Shown piece by piece: positions 33,657 to 44,831 of a DNA stretch of 64,000 nt. A program made the translations under genes and the position numbers. The DNA is from Variovorax sp. V213 (lineage in GTDB: Bacteria; Pseudomonadota; Gammaproteobacteria; Burkholderiales; Burkholderiaceae_C), in NCBI RefSeq assembly GCF_041154455.1, contig NZ_AP028664.1:4403001-4467000 (forward strand), written 5' to 3'. Position 1 is the first letter of the stretch, and each line of letters begins with the position of its first letter. The notes below the pieces were generated by a model that saw only the letters and a program-made list of their open reading frames with translations, was not told the origin of the DNA and did not search any database.

Positions 33657-34130
33657 GGCTTGCTCGCCCTGCGAGCGGTTGTGGATGCGGCGAGGCGACG
33701 GGAGGCGGGTTCCAACAGTTCCTGGGGCCTCCAAGTTGGAGGCCGGTAAAATTATCCCCTTCTTCACACACGAACAAGAAATGCGCCCCCTTTCAGCTGT
33801 GCTCTCGGGGGCGCAAAATCCCGGCTCCGGCCGCCATCACAACAGGCAACTTCCAGGCCAGTCGCATGTTTTGTAAGGGCAAGGCGGAACTGTCACTGCA
33901 ATATCATCACCAATTCGCTGCGCGCTGGACCGGCGTCCAGGGCCGCGGTATTGGCCAGATCGGCAACGTCCAGCACGGGACCTTCCGCGGCGGATATCGC
34001 CATATCCATTGAAAGAGAAACATCGATTGACGAATATCGCCAATGAGGAACTGATGCTTCTTGAAGCTCAGTGTCGAGAATATCCGGCCGAGGACGACTT
34101 CCTCCGCCAAGCAAACACCCAAAGGCGCGC
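33657..34130. other. 474-base intergenic region between divergent GT2 and wzm genes
   Basis: No credible coding sequence is seen. Besides the leftward promoter/palindrome it holds GCGCCCCC (33783-33790) paired with GGGGGCGC (33807-33814), a perfect 8-bp stem without a following U-run. Further right, GGATAT (33992-33997) and ATATCC (34002-34007) form a small inverted repeat, and the word ATATC recurs several times between 33990 and 34082. The ABC exporter genes start at its right end, so their promoter must be here, but no convincing -35/-10 pair stands out. Confidence 0.5.
33726..33777 (-). promoter_or_regulatory. Candidate leftward promoter with overlapping palindrome
   Basis: Read leftward: TTGTTC at 33777-33772, a 15-base spacer, and GATAAT at 33756-33751 make a plausible but slightly short-spaced sigma-70 promoter. 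Just downstream is a near-perfect palindrome, GGCCTCCAA (33726-33734) and TTGGAGGCC (33736-33744) with one central base, at a site where a repressor would block initiation. It would drive the two-gene GT2 unit beginning at 33656. Confidence 0.45.
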
Positions 34131-34934
34131 ATGAGCCAAATTCATTCCAATCTGCACCGCAGCCCATGGGCCGACTGGTGGGAAGGCACCCGTCGCACAG
34201 ACATCTGGTGGACGCTCGCATGGTTCGACGTCGTGCTGCGCTATCGCCGCTCGATGCTGGGGCCTCTCTGGCTCACGTTGAGCATGGGCGCAATGATCGG
34301 AGGCATGGGCCCGCTGTACAGCTCGCTTTTCGGGACGGAACTCTCCAAGTTCTTCCCTCACCTCGCGCTTGGCATTATTTTCTGGGGCTTCTTCTCGAGC
34401 GTCGTGACGGAGTCGTGCAACGCCTTCGTAGGGTCCTCGAATTACCTCAAGCAAGGCTATTTTCCAATCAGCCTCTTCGTATGGCGCAGCATTGCGCGCA
34501 ACCTGATCCAGTTCGCGCATCAGGTCGTGCTGTACATCCCGGTTGCGCTTTGGGCGGGCATCTCGCTTTCGTGGTCTGCATTGCTGGTCGTTCCCGCAAT
34601 GGCCATTGCAATCGTCAATGCGCACGCCCTCGGGTTGCTGCTCGGGCTCGTCTGCACCCGTTTCCGGGACGTGACTCAGATCGTGACCAGCGTCATGCAG
34701 ATGTTGATGTTTCTGACGCCCGTATTCTGGTTGCCTGAGAGTCTTCCGGGTCGCGCTCAATACATCCTGTGGAATCCGTTTGCCCAGATGCTCGACCTGC
34801 TGCGTACCCCACTGATGGGGGGCGTTGCCGAGGTGCACAGCTGGCTGGGCATCATGGGCTGGACGGCCTTGTCCCTCATCGGGTCTGCAATCTTGTTTAC
34901 CAGATACCGCCGACGCGTTGTCTATTGGCTCTGA
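34131..34934 (+). CDS. wzm: Polysaccharide ABC transporter permease (Wzm-type)
   Basis: A 267-residue ABC-2 permease with six membrane helices. The N-terminal cytoplasmic segment (WEGTRRTDIWWTLAWFDVVL then RYRRSMLGPLWLTLS) is the classic entry of Wzm/KpsM/TagG permeases, and PVFWLPESLPGRAQYILWNP is the matching late loop. It forms the membrane channel that carries the lipid-linked glycan across the inner membrane. The start MSQIHSN at 34131 is preceded by AAAGG. Wzt starts 3 bases after its stop. Confidence 0.93.
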   Translation: MSQIHSNLHRSPWADWWEGTRRTDIWWTLAWFDVVLRYRRSMLGPLWLTLSMGAMIGGMGPLYSSLFGTELSKFFPHLALGIIFWGFFSSVVTESCNAFVGSSNYLKQGYFPISLFVWRSIARNLIQFAHQVVLYIPVALWAGISLSWSALLVVPAMAIAIVNAHALGLLLGLVCTRFRDVTQIVTSVMQMLMFLTPVFWLPESLPGRAQYILWNPFAQMLDLLRTPLMGGVAEVHSWLGIMGWTALSLIGSAILFTRYRRRVVYWL

Positions 34935-34937
34935 CAC

Positions 34938-35666
34938 ATGGCTTCCATTTCACTCAAAAACGTAGCTGTCAACTTTCCTATTTATGGGGCCGGTGCAGCG
35001 TCATTGAAAAAAACGCTTGCGGCTTCTGTAACGGGCGGCAGGTTTGGCAAAGAGACTGGCGTGACAGTTGTTCAGGCGTTGAGCGACATCAATCTCGAGC
35101 TGAAGAGCGGAGACCGCCTGGGCTTGATCGGGCACAACGGCGCAGGGAAATCAACGTTGCTCCGCACGCTTGCCGGTGTTTATGAACCCTCCGCCGGCGA
35201 GTTCAAGCGCGAGGGCACCGTATCGAGCCTGATCGATCCCTCTCTCGGAATCGAAGCCGACGCCACAGGCATCGAGAACATCATGCTGCGTGGACTTGTC
35301 ATGGGCATGAGCAAGAAAGAGATCGACAGGCGGATACCGGAAATTTGCGAATTCAGCGGGCTCGGGCAATACGTCAACATGCCTGTGCGAACCTACTCCA
35401 CCGGCATGATGATGCGGCTCGCTTTTTCAATTTCCACCAGTGTCGAAGCAGACATTCTCCTCATGGACGAATGGCTCTCTGTAGGCGACGCCGAATTCAC
35501 CGAAAAAGCAGAAAAGCGCATGCGAGACGTGGTTTCCAAGTCGGGCATCCTGGTCCTTGCTTCGCATTCACCGGCACTGATCGCCAAGGAGTGCAACATG
35601 GTCGTCAAGCTCAACCACGGACGACTCGAGGCTGCCGAAATGTCTGTACTCGAAACTGCTGAATAG
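34938..35666 (+). CDS. wzt: Polysaccharide ABC transporter ATP-binding protein (Wzt-type, short form)
   Basis: A 242-residue ATPase for glycan export. Walker A is GHNGAGKST (about residue 65), the signature region is TYSTGMMMRLAFSIS, Walker B is ADILLMDEWLSVGD, and the switch His lies in LVLASHSPALI. The extra N-terminal part and the MMMRLAF signature are typical of the Wzt/KpsT/TagH branch. It ends soon after the nucleotide domain and lacks the C-terminal carbohydrate-binding domain that E. coli O9a Wzt uses to recognise capped chains. A strong terminator follows 24 bases downstream. Confidence 0.94.
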   Translation: MASISLKNVAVNFPIYGAGAASLKKTLAASVTGGRFGKETGVTVVQALSDINLELKSGDRLGLIGHNGAGKSTLLRTLAGVYEPSAGEFKREGTVSSLIDPSLGIEADATGIENIMLRGLVMGMSKKEIDRRIPEICEFSGLGQYVNMPVRTYSTGMMMRLAFSISTSVEADILLMDEWLSVGDAEFTEKAEKRMRDVVSKSGILVLASHSPALIAKECNMVVKLNHGRLEAAEMSVLETAE

Positions 35667-35690
35667 GCAACCGTCCATCGCCCGATAGCA

Positions 35691-35723
35691 GCGTCCACAG
35701 GCCCGTCCTGTGGACGCTTTTTT
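35691..35723 (+). terminator. Rho-independent terminator after wzt
   Basis: GCGTCCACAGG (35691-35701) pairs perfectly with CCTGTGGACGC (35707-35717) around a 5-base loop, followed by TTTTTT (35718-35723). This ends the wzm-wzt transcript and implies a separate promoter for gmd in 35724-35880. Confidence 0.93.
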
Positions 35724-35876
35724 CTTGCCGCGTCTCAGATTGCCCACCCCCCGCATTTAGGGCGCCGACATGCAGGCCCCGGCACCTGTGTTAAATCTCT
35801 CTCTTCCAAGGCAGAATTCAGGCGTCTGCGGCACGTATCGGCCTACAAAACGTGCAGACCCGTGCGCTTTCCTTGA

Positions 35877-37791
<1,915 letters not shown>

Positions 37792-37795
<4 letters not shown>

Positions 37796-38958
37796 CTGAG
37801 CTGCAGCGCGCGGACAATCGCTTCGGTCTGGTTCTGCCAGCCAAACTTCAAGAGCGCATCACGCCGGGCCTCCGCCGCCATCACCTCATAAGCCTCGCTG
37901 CGATCCAAAGCTCGCAGAATCGCCTCGGTCCATTCGTGTGCTTTGGCCAGGTACCCGTTCTCGCCGTCGCGAATAGCCCGTCGATAAGTGAAACTCGGCG
38001 AAGCGATGCTCAATGTGCCGACGCTGGCCGCCTCGAAGTACTTCAACTCGGACTTGCAGTCGGTGAAGGCATTCGATTGCAACGGCATGAGATTGAACTC
38101 AACGGTCCCAAGCAGGCGCTGCAAATTCACATAGTCTTGAAAGGGTTGCCGACTGATGCGGTGAGAAAATTCGCGCATCACAGGACCATGGTCGATGTAG
38201 CCGACGACCATGACTTCCACATCTGGCCGTTCGGCCAGCACCTCGGCCAGCGCGGGCTCGACGATCGCATAGTCGAGGCGATGAGACGGCGAGCCGCTGA
38301 AGTAGCCAAGACATACCTTGCCGTCGCCGACAAAACGCGCATGCTCCTTCTCGGCAAAGATCCTTTCTGCAAGCTCGAGTTGCTCTTTGTTCATGAAGTT
38401 CGGCACGACGAACACCGGAAGGCCCGAGTAGTTGGCAAGTTTCTGCGCGAGAAACTCGTTGGTCGTTATGGCGCCATCGCACATCTTTAATGTTTGCCCC
38501 ATGCGGGCAATCATTGCAAACCAGTCATCCCAGAGACCCTTTTTCGTCACGTCGACGCCTAGGGTGGCAACTACGAGATGGGCGTAGTCCGTATCGAACA
38601 CCAGATCATCTATGTCGAACAACACGCGTTTTCGGCGCGCACGAAACTTGGTAATCAGTCCGTTGACCTCATGGCAGTAGCGCGAACGACAGATAACCAG
38701 TATGTCCGCGGCATCGGCAATTTCGTCGAAACGCTCGCGGTCAGACAAGAAGAAATAGCTCGCCGAGACGTTCCCCGTCTCGCACCCGTTCAGCACCTGA
38801 GCCATGTTGTAGGCGCGATAGCGAAACGTGCTGTTGTTCGGCTCCTCGTAGAAGTAAGCAACGCGCACCTCACGTCGATGCAGCATTGCCAGCCGCTCCG
38901 AAAGAGGCTGAAGCCAAGGGTCCGCGTAGGGAACGAGGGGAGTCGCCAGTTCAAACAT
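37792..38958 (-). CDS. GT4-like glycosyltransferase
   Basis: A 388-residue GT-B type enzyme. REVRVAYFYEEPNNSTFRYR leads to RAYNMAQVL, then RVLFDIDDLVFDTDYAH, ITTNEFLAQKLANYSGLPVF and the C-terminal nucleotide-sugar site region TDCKSELKYFEAASVGTLSI. The same series of motifs (QYRVARYM, FDVDDLM, SELKFFEA) occurs in the GT4-like module of the giant protein at 22105-26523, so the two are paralogous. It is the last gene of the leftward rfb operon, its ATG overlapping the preceding stop (TGATG). Confidence 0.86.
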
Positions 38959-40328
38959 CAGCGTGCCGTCGTGAGCAACTCGAGGATTGGCTCGAACGAT
39001 TGAGTCCAGTCCGCGCCCAACCCGTTGGCCGCGAAATTGCGCGCGCGTGTTTCCTTGTCTTCCGCAAGCGCCACCCCAGCGCGAAGCGCATCGAGCGCGG
39101 CCTCTGTATTCAGTTCGGCGCAAATGATGTTGCGCGAATAGTTGGACAGATCCTGCTTGTTGGCGAACTTGTTGGTCACCACGACCGCGCCGCTGGCCGC
39201 CAAGTCGAGTGGCGGATAGCTAGGGTGCGGCGTGTACATCAAACAGAGCCCGAGATCGACCGTCCCCACAAGATCGGCATAAGCTTCCCAGTCCAGCCCT
39301 TCGCATCGTTCGGGCACGTAGCCATTGCCGAAAGCCACGTTCGGGATGTGCTTGCCAACTAGCAGAAGGTCCCATTGCTCGAGGTCAAGAATCCCCTCGT
39401 TCACAGCCCTCTCGATGATGTCGAGCCCAACATAAAAAAGATTGCGCAGATTGTTTGGCCGCGCGTAGAAGAAGAACTTCTTCTTGCCGCCCGACACCCG
39501 CTGGCGCTCGTAAAAAAGCGTCTTCGGAAACGCTGGTTCGAACCAACTCCCGTTGTGTTTCAGGTTGTCCAAGCCACTCGCGATCAGATGGTCATACAGG
39601 AGCCGCGTATTGACGACGAATCGGATGTCCTGGTTATTCAGGATTCGTTCGCAATGAACTCGATCGTCCCCGAACGGATAGAACATCCGTTCGTCCTCCT
39701 GAAGGAGGTAGATGATCGAAGCAGGGGGCACGCTGGCCAGCGTCGCGGCGGTGGTCCACCACGAGGTGGTGATGAATGTCTCGTCGGGGTGGATATCCAG
39801 GCCCGCGGCCCCTGCGCTCTGCGTCGCGCCATCCAGGGCCATGGGAGCAAACGCAAACTGAACTTCGTGCTTCAGTTGGATTCCGTAGGCACCCAGGATC
39901 TGCGCGGCATTCGAAGCAGAGGGGGCTTCGGTGCGCGTCACGATCCGCAACGAGGCATTCATTCGATTTGCGAGTTGAGCAGCTAGCAGCAGCGCAGTCC
40001 CCACTCCGCCAAACAGACTTTCCCTGCCAATGCTATCGGTCACCAGGCTCACTCTTGGCAACGCGTTCGGAATGAGGAAAGTCTCTAGTGGCTGAGAGGT
40101 CAGAAAACGTGTGCGAACGACTTTGCTCGCAGCCAGAGCGTGATCGTCTCGCCCGAAGGCAATATCCGTCGAATGACTTTCGTCCCCAAAATCATCGAGA
40201 GCCATTTTGTTGAAGATCGGGCGACCTGCAATGGCGTCACCTATCTTGGCGCGAATGAGCCGCATTGCAGCAGCTGTGCCGTGTTCGCTCCAAAAAGCCA
40301 CGAACCGACTCCCTCGCGTATTCATCAT
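38958..40328 (-). CDS. WsaF-like rhamnosyltransferase
   Basis: A 456-residue glycosyltransferase. The opening of the core, LPRVSLVTDSIGRESLFGGV, the FITTSWWTTAA segment, YLLQEDERMFYPFG and the terminal CLMYTPHPSYPPLDLAASGA with VVVTNKFANKQDLSNYS are characteristic of the WsaF family, which transfers beta-L-rhamnose from dTDP-L-rhamnose in Geobacillus S-layer glycan. The GAGGAG box 8 bases before ATG fixes the start. The same HPSYPPL/TNKF motif is in the middle of the upstream 1052-residue protein. Donor is probably dTDP-L-rhamnose from the rfbBDAC genes of the same operon. Confidence 0.85.
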   Translation of the reverse strand: MMNTRGSRFVAFWSEHGTAAAMRLIRAKIGDAIAGRPIFNKMALDDFGDESHSTDIAFGRDDHALAASKVVRTRFLTSQPLETFLIPNALPRVSLVTDSIGRESLFGGVGTALLLAAQLANRMNASLRIVTRTEAPSASNAAQILGAYGIQLKHEVQFAFAPMALDGATQSAGAAGLDIHPDETFITTSWWTTAATLASVPPASIIYLLQEDERMFYPFGDDRVHCERILNNQDIRFVVNTRLLYDHLIASGLDNLKHNGSWFEPAFPKTLFYERQRVSGGKKKFFFYARPNNLRNLFYVGLDIIERAVNEGILDLEQWDLLLVGKHIPNVAFGNGYVPERCEGLDWEAYADLVGTVDLGLCLMYTPHPSYPPLDLAASGAVVVTNKFANKQDLSNYSRNIICAELNTEAALDALRAGVALAEDKETRARNFAANGLGADWTQSFEPILELLTTAR

Positions 40329-40528
40329 TTAACTCCTCGCGTTTTATAGATGCCGACGGAAAGAGACGATCTACGTCCCACAAAGAGCCGCCGTGATTCA
40401 CCAGAACAAGGAAATCCGGTATCGCATCGCACTCCTACAAGACCGCACGCCTTACGATCGCGGTTTTGATCCACTCCCCAAGGACATGGGCCACATTCAA
40501 ACACCGTTCTCGCATCTCTCCAGCCCGC
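40329..40528. other. 200-base gap inside the leftward glycosyltransferase operon
   Basis: The genes of this operon are otherwise coupled by 0-50 base junctions. This stretch has no convincing ORF of its own and no strong terminator. It may hold an internal promoter for the WsaF-like gene or be a remnant of a lost gene or gene fusion. Confidence 0.4.
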
Positions 40529-43500
40529 TTATGTAGAAATTTCCATATCGCGCGCCTCACTGCGCACGCAAGACATGAACAAATCTCTACCTTTCGAGTC
40601 CATTTTCGCTTCGTGAATAACGCCCTCAAACTCCAATTCAGTTGCGCGAGCACCAAATTGCTTGATCATTGCAAACTTTGCGAAAGGCATGCCTTCAAAC
40701 AAGAGCTCGCGCCATTGATGGACGGTTCGATTGGAATCAGAAGTCGACGGAAACAGCGCTTCGATCTTCAAGCCCGAACGAAGCATCGCATCTGTCAGCC
40801 CCAATTCGTAGGATTGAATGACCTCATCTTTTGTAGCTAGGCTCTCTATTCGATTTACAAAATCACGAAAGTCTGGCGACTGCAATGCACGTGGCTTCAA
40901 CGCCACAAAAAAACTTTGAAGATGCCAACGAACCTCGTGATTATCTACAAGGCCAACGAGATCTGATGTGCTTAAACGAATTTTCTGAATCAGATTTTCA
41001 AATGCAACAGTTTCAAATGGGCCCACCAAACTATCATTCAATAAATACAATATTTTTGCGTTGAACAGGGCGGTATTCGACTTCAAAACATGCGCCCAAG
41101 CAGCAAAATCGAAACCCTCATTGGCCCGCATCACCGCACCGTCTACGAGCGTCAATATCTCATCAGGCACGTCTATTGAAACATCGTCAGCGGCAATAAT
41201 CAGGATTACGGAAATTCCCTCTTGCCGCAAGCTTCGAAGATAATGTGCAATATGCGGCTTCATCAGCGATCGAGGTCGATGTGTGACGAACAACGCAACT
41301 TCGGATCGATCGTCCGGCAATTTCTTAACTACTTGAAATGAAGATGCCTCGACCCGCCAATTGCGAGCCCTCCCAAAGGCATTTGATTCCACCAAGCGAG
41401 CGTGCAACTCTTCGTCGAGGCTACGAGCTATTTGTTCGGCGTCGAAGCGCACCGCATCGCTGCTGGCGAGCCGCGTTTCATCACTTCCTGGCTGCAATGC
41501 GTCAGTCCTGCCATCGACGAAGTTTCCTATGGCCTGAGTTAGCGCTTTCGCAATACCATGTGGGTCCAATGCGTCAACATTCACCACGTTGGACGCCACC
41601 TGAGACAAATCCTTGTTTGTAAACTTGTTGGTAATCGTCCAGACACCGGCCGCAGTCATTTCGAGGGGCGGATAACTCGGATGTGGCGACATCATGATTG
41701 AGACACCCACAGCCGCCTCGGACAGCAGTTCGCCATACGCGGCCAGCGATAACTTTCCACTGACGCGCGCATTCAGCAAATGGGTAGAGATGCCTTCTGG
41801 CATATCCTCGCCGATAGAAACTATTTCCCACTGGGCTGCAAGATCCGGGAAGCGGGCTTGCCATAGTCGGATCCCGTCAACAATGAGTTCGAATCCATTG
41901 CGTGGCACTGACGGGCGCCCGTAGAAGATGATCAGATTGCGTCGCTTACGCGGTGATTGAGCCGCAACAATCTGGGCATTCGGCTCATACGGCAGCAAGT
42001 AGGTTGTGCCCGTCCGATAGTGAGCGGCGAAATAATCGTACAGCTGCTGCGAGTTGATTATGGCGATGTCGCGCTGCAGGCGCAAATAGGTCGACTCTGC
42101 CAAGCCCCACCGGCTCGACCACGGGTAAAAGCCCGGTTCAAAATCCTGGATGAGATAAATGAACGAGCAATGGCCTGAGTAAAAATCTCGCTGCAGGTCG
42201 CGTAGATCCAGACCTTGGGTCGCATTCCACCAAGCTGATGCCATAAAGTGGTCGCCTGCCCGCAAAGACACCGAAGTATTGATGCCAGGAGTCGCGTCGA
42301 CGATCGAACGCGAGTCGGAATCGAACATGGTGTCGCCTTCGGCGAACACGTAGTCTTCAAACAGTAGACGTGCTTCCGATGTAATGGGTGCGTCCGTTAC
42401 CACCAATCGGAAATCCCATTCTCGTCCCAGTCGCTCCGAAATAGTTCTAAAGACGCGCAGCGCCGTTGCAACGCCACCGAATGTCTGATGCGGATTGATC
42501 GTAGGAATCAGCAAATTGAGCCTGGGTCGTGCCACGTCCGAAAAGTACGATCGCAACGGCCGTATCTCACCGAAGCGTTGTTCGAGCAGGCGCGGTTGCC
42601 GTACAGATGAAGCGTGGATGGAGCGAAATGCAAGTTTGACCCCCAGATCGATATCGTCGGGGCAATAAACATCCAGCAACTGATCACCGGGCTCCGCGGA
42701 CGCGCGCCGCGACACCTTGGCCCATTTGAAGCCAGCTGCCTCTACAAACACCAAATAGCTTCGCTCAATGGCATGAGCCAACGTTCCATCGACCAATCCT
42801 TGTTCAGTTCCAAAATCGTCGAAACTCAGGTTGAGTGCCAACAGTTTGCGCAGGGCGCTACTACGCGCCCAAAACATGGACCCTGATGGAAATTCCAGTG
42901 TCAAATCGCGCGACAATACGATACCGGCGCGCTGCAACAGTTCACGAGCGAGAGGAAAATCATAGCCCCAGTTCAATGAACCACGCACTGGCTTAAAATG
43001 CATGGGAAACACCATGCCCATATTGGGTCGACTGAGCAGCGCCAGATTCGATCGAACAATCTCCGGCGAGCCAAGCAGATGATCCAATAGATGGCTCCGC
43101 CATCCATTCAACACGCCGTTGTGAGGTGATCGCTTTGAATGAATATGCAAAACATATTCGAAGCGGCCATATACATCTGCAAAACCCACAATTTTTGGGG
43201 CAATGTCGCGGCCTTTGTTCGGAAAAATCCGAATCACAGTTTCTTCAGGAAGTAGTCCGCTTTCACCTATTGCCTCTTGGACCGCCAATTTACCCGCTTC
43301 GTTCGCGACGGAAATAAAGAGTGAATAGCGGACCGGGAAATTCTTCAGAAGGCCGAAAATTTCCGAAGCGTACTCCTCATAGTAGAGGTGCGCGACAACG
43401 GCAACGTGCTCCACCGTTGAAGCGATTTCGGCGTCGAACGGAATTGCGATACTGAAGTCTACTCGCGGGTCAGGCCGAATCGCATTGACAATTCCTTGAG

Positions 43501-43687
43501 CATTAATTACAGGTTGTGAATCCGTTACCGCCGTGCTTGGGCGCTGAGGTAAATGATCGACTTGGGGGGCGCGCTTTAAACCGCGACGGCGACGAAGTTC
43601 GGCCAGACTGAACTCACAAGCCCACAGGAATCCGTTTTGCCGCATTTCGGTCCAAAACCGGTCGGCAACTCTCTTAACTCTTCTCAT
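40529..43687 (-). CDS. Three-module rhamnan-synthesis protein (RgpF, WsaF-like, RgpF)
   Basis: A 1052-residue protein. Residues about 70-360 are a RgpF-type module (VVAHLYYEEYASEIFGLLKN, RIFPNKGRDIAPKIVGFADV, YVLHIHSKRSPHNGVLNGWR). About 390-710 are WsaF-like (LLIPTINPHQTFGGVATALR, YLIQDFEPGFYPWSSRW, SPHPSYPPLEMTAAG, TITNKFTNKDLSQ). About 795-950 are a second RgpF-type module (VMRANEGFDFAAWAHVLKSN, YLLNDSLVGPFE, VRWHLQSFFVALKP). RgpF modules polymerise or branch rhamnose chains in streptococcal rhamnan and Gram-negative O-antigens. Start at 43687 has only a weak ribosome site and lies 5 bases after the methyltransferase stop. The coding sequence is visibly A/T-richer than the flanks. Confidence 0.88.
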   Translation of the reverse strand: MRRVKRVADRFWTEMRQNGFLWACEFSLAELRRRRGLKRAPQVDHLPQRPSTAVTDSQPVINAQGIVNAIRPDPRVDFSIAIPFDAEIASTVEHVAVVAHLYYEEYASEIFGLLKNFPVRYSLFISVANEAGKLAVQEAIGESGLLPEETVIRIFPNKGRDIAPKIVGFADVYGRFEYVLHIHSKRSPHNGVLNGWRSHLLDHLLGSPEIVRSNLALLSRPNMGMVFPMHFKPVRGSLNWGYDFPLARELLQRAGIVLSRDLTLEFPSGSMFWARSSALRKLLALNLSFDDFGTEQGLVDGTLAHAIERSYLVFVEAAGFKWAKVSRRASAEPGDQLLDVYCPDDIDLGVKLAFRSIHASSVRQPRLLEQRFGEIRPLRSYFSDVARPRLNLLIPTINPHQTFGGVATALRVFRTISERLGREWDFRLVVTDAPITSEARLLFEDYVFAEGDTMFDSDSRSIVDATPGINTSVSLRAGDHFMASAWWNATQGLDLRDLQRDFYSGHCSFIYLIQDFEPGFYPWSSRWGLAESTYLRLQRDIAIINSQQLYDYFAAHYRTGTTYLLPYEPNAQIVAAQSPRKRRNLIIFYGRPSVPRNGFELIVDGIRLWQARFPDLAAQWEIVSIGEDMPEGISTHLLNARVSGKLSLAAYGELLSEAAVGVSIMMSPHPSYPPLEMTAAGVWTITNKFTNKDLSQVASNVVNVDALDPHGIAKALTQAIGNFVDGRTDALQPGSDETRLASSDAVRFDAEQIARSLDEELHARLVESNAFGRARNWRVEASSFQVVKKLPDDRSEVALFVTHRPRSLMKPHIAHYLRSLRQEGISVILIIAADDVSIDVPDEILTLVDGAVMRANEGFDFAAWAHVLKSNTALFNAKILYLLNDSLVGPFETVAFENLIQKIRLSTSDLVGLVDNHEVRWHLQSFFVALKPRALQSPDFRDFVNRIESLATKDEVIQSYELGLTDAMLRSGLKIEALFPSTSDSNRTVHQWRELLFEGMPFAKFAMIKQFGARATELEFEGVIHEAKMDSKGRDLFMSCVRSEARDMEIST

Positions 43688-43692
43688 GCGCT

Positions 43693-44814
43693 TCAGCCCC
43701 GTGGTACGCCGCCGGCGATGAGCGCCTTCACGCGGCTCAACACGCGGGTGTAACGCCAAGCCTGCGTGCCTTCAATTTCACTAACGCGGGCTCGCTGTGC
43801 GGCGGCTTCGTGCTGTGCGGAATGTAGTCGCCTTTCCAGATCGCGCTTTTCCAACCGCAACTCAGAAATTACCGTTTGAAGGCCATCGTGATAATTTTTC
43901 TCGCATGCAAGTGCACCCTCAGCTGCCAGTTGCCGCGCTTGAGCGGCATCTAATTGCGCTGCAAGCTTATGGATTTCGGATTCTCGATTTGAAGCAACTA
44001 CTTCCGGCAGTTCAGCCAGCCGACTCCATTCGTTGCCCGCCTCCGAGGGACCACTCGAAGGGCCCTTCGAAAGAATATCGGCACGTTTAGTGATGAGTTC
44101 TTCAATCCCGACGATGACACGCTTTCCCAACACATTTGCAAGTGGATGCGCCTTTTTAATGAAGCAAACGGAATTAACAAATGTGATTGAATGTATGCGC
44201 GCCAACTCAAGTTCATCAAACTCAACACCATACTGCGTGCGGAAGCCTTCGAGAAGGGAAATTCGATTCGCTTCTACTGCCCAGTGTTCGTGATTGATGA
44301 TGTCGCAAAGCTTCTTAAAAAACGAGATCGATGAGTAGGGATGAAACACCCCGCCTTCATAGGCTTGCCAGTAGCTCGCATGCAAATCCTCGGCAACGTA
44401 AATGCCTCCATCACGCAAATATGGGAAATACTGCGAAAAAGTTCGAACGATATCCTCCGATCGATGCGAACCATCATCAATAACGATATCAAGCGGACCG
44501 GAAATCTCAATCAATTTCCTTCGAATCGGTTCGGAGGTAGCATCTCCGACAATCAGGTTTACCCTTGGATCATCAAATACAAGCGCGCGACAACGCTCAT
44601 CAATGTCGCAGCCCAGGATGTGTTTCGCTTCTGGGAAATACTTTGCCCAGATCTCGAGAGACCCCCCGTTTTGCACTCCGATTTCCAAGACACTTACTGC
44701 TGTTTTTCGCAGGGGGTCGAAATGCGCCTGATAGGCCGGCAGATAGTTCGTCCATTTGTCTGAAGTTTTTCCGCGGTGCTGCTCGTAAAGTTCCACGAGA
44801 CTTTCTGTACTCAT
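43693..44814 (-). CDS. Class I SAM-dependent methyltransferase with C-terminal coiled coil
   Basis: A 373-residue protein. The start MSTESLVELYEQHRGKTSDK at 44814 has GGAG 6 bases upstream. An in-frame ATG at 44832 that overlaps the rfbC stop would add 6 residues. The Methyltransf_24-like domain occupies about residues 10-220: VLEIGVQNGGSLEIWAKYFP (SAM loop), LGCDIDERC, VIDDGSHRSEDIVRTFSQYF. Residues about 270-350 form a coiled coil rich in Ala, Glu and Arg. The protein ends TQAWRYTRVLSRVKAL, a tail often seen in glycan-synthesis methyltransferases. It may methylate the polysaccharide and, by analogy with WbdD, cap or measure chains. Confidence 0.85.
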   Translation of the reverse strand: MSTESLVELYEQHRGKTSDKWTNYLPAYQAHFDPLRKTAVSVLEIGVQNGGSLEIWAKYFPEAKHILGCDIDERCRALVFDDPRVNLIVGDATSEPIRRKLIEISGPLDIVIDDGSHRSEDIVRTFSQYFPYLRDGGIYVAEDLHASYWQAYEGGVFHPYSSISFFKKLCDIINHEHWAVEANRISLLEGFRTQYGVEFDELELARIHSITFVNSVCFIKKAHPLANVLGKRVIVGIEELITKRADILSKGPSSGPSEAGNEWSRLAELPEVVASNRESEIHKLAAQLDAAQARQLAAEGALACEKNYHDGLQTVISELRLEKRDLERRLHSAQHEAAAQRARVSEIEGTQAWRYTRVLSRVKALIAGGVPRG

Positions 44815-44831
44815 TCCCGACTCCAGATCCA

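Noticed and set aside
33783..33814. Terminator at the GCGCCCCC/GGGGGCGC hairpin
   Set aside because: The stem is perfect, but no T-run follows in either direction and both adjacent genes start away from it, so a terminator makes no sense here.
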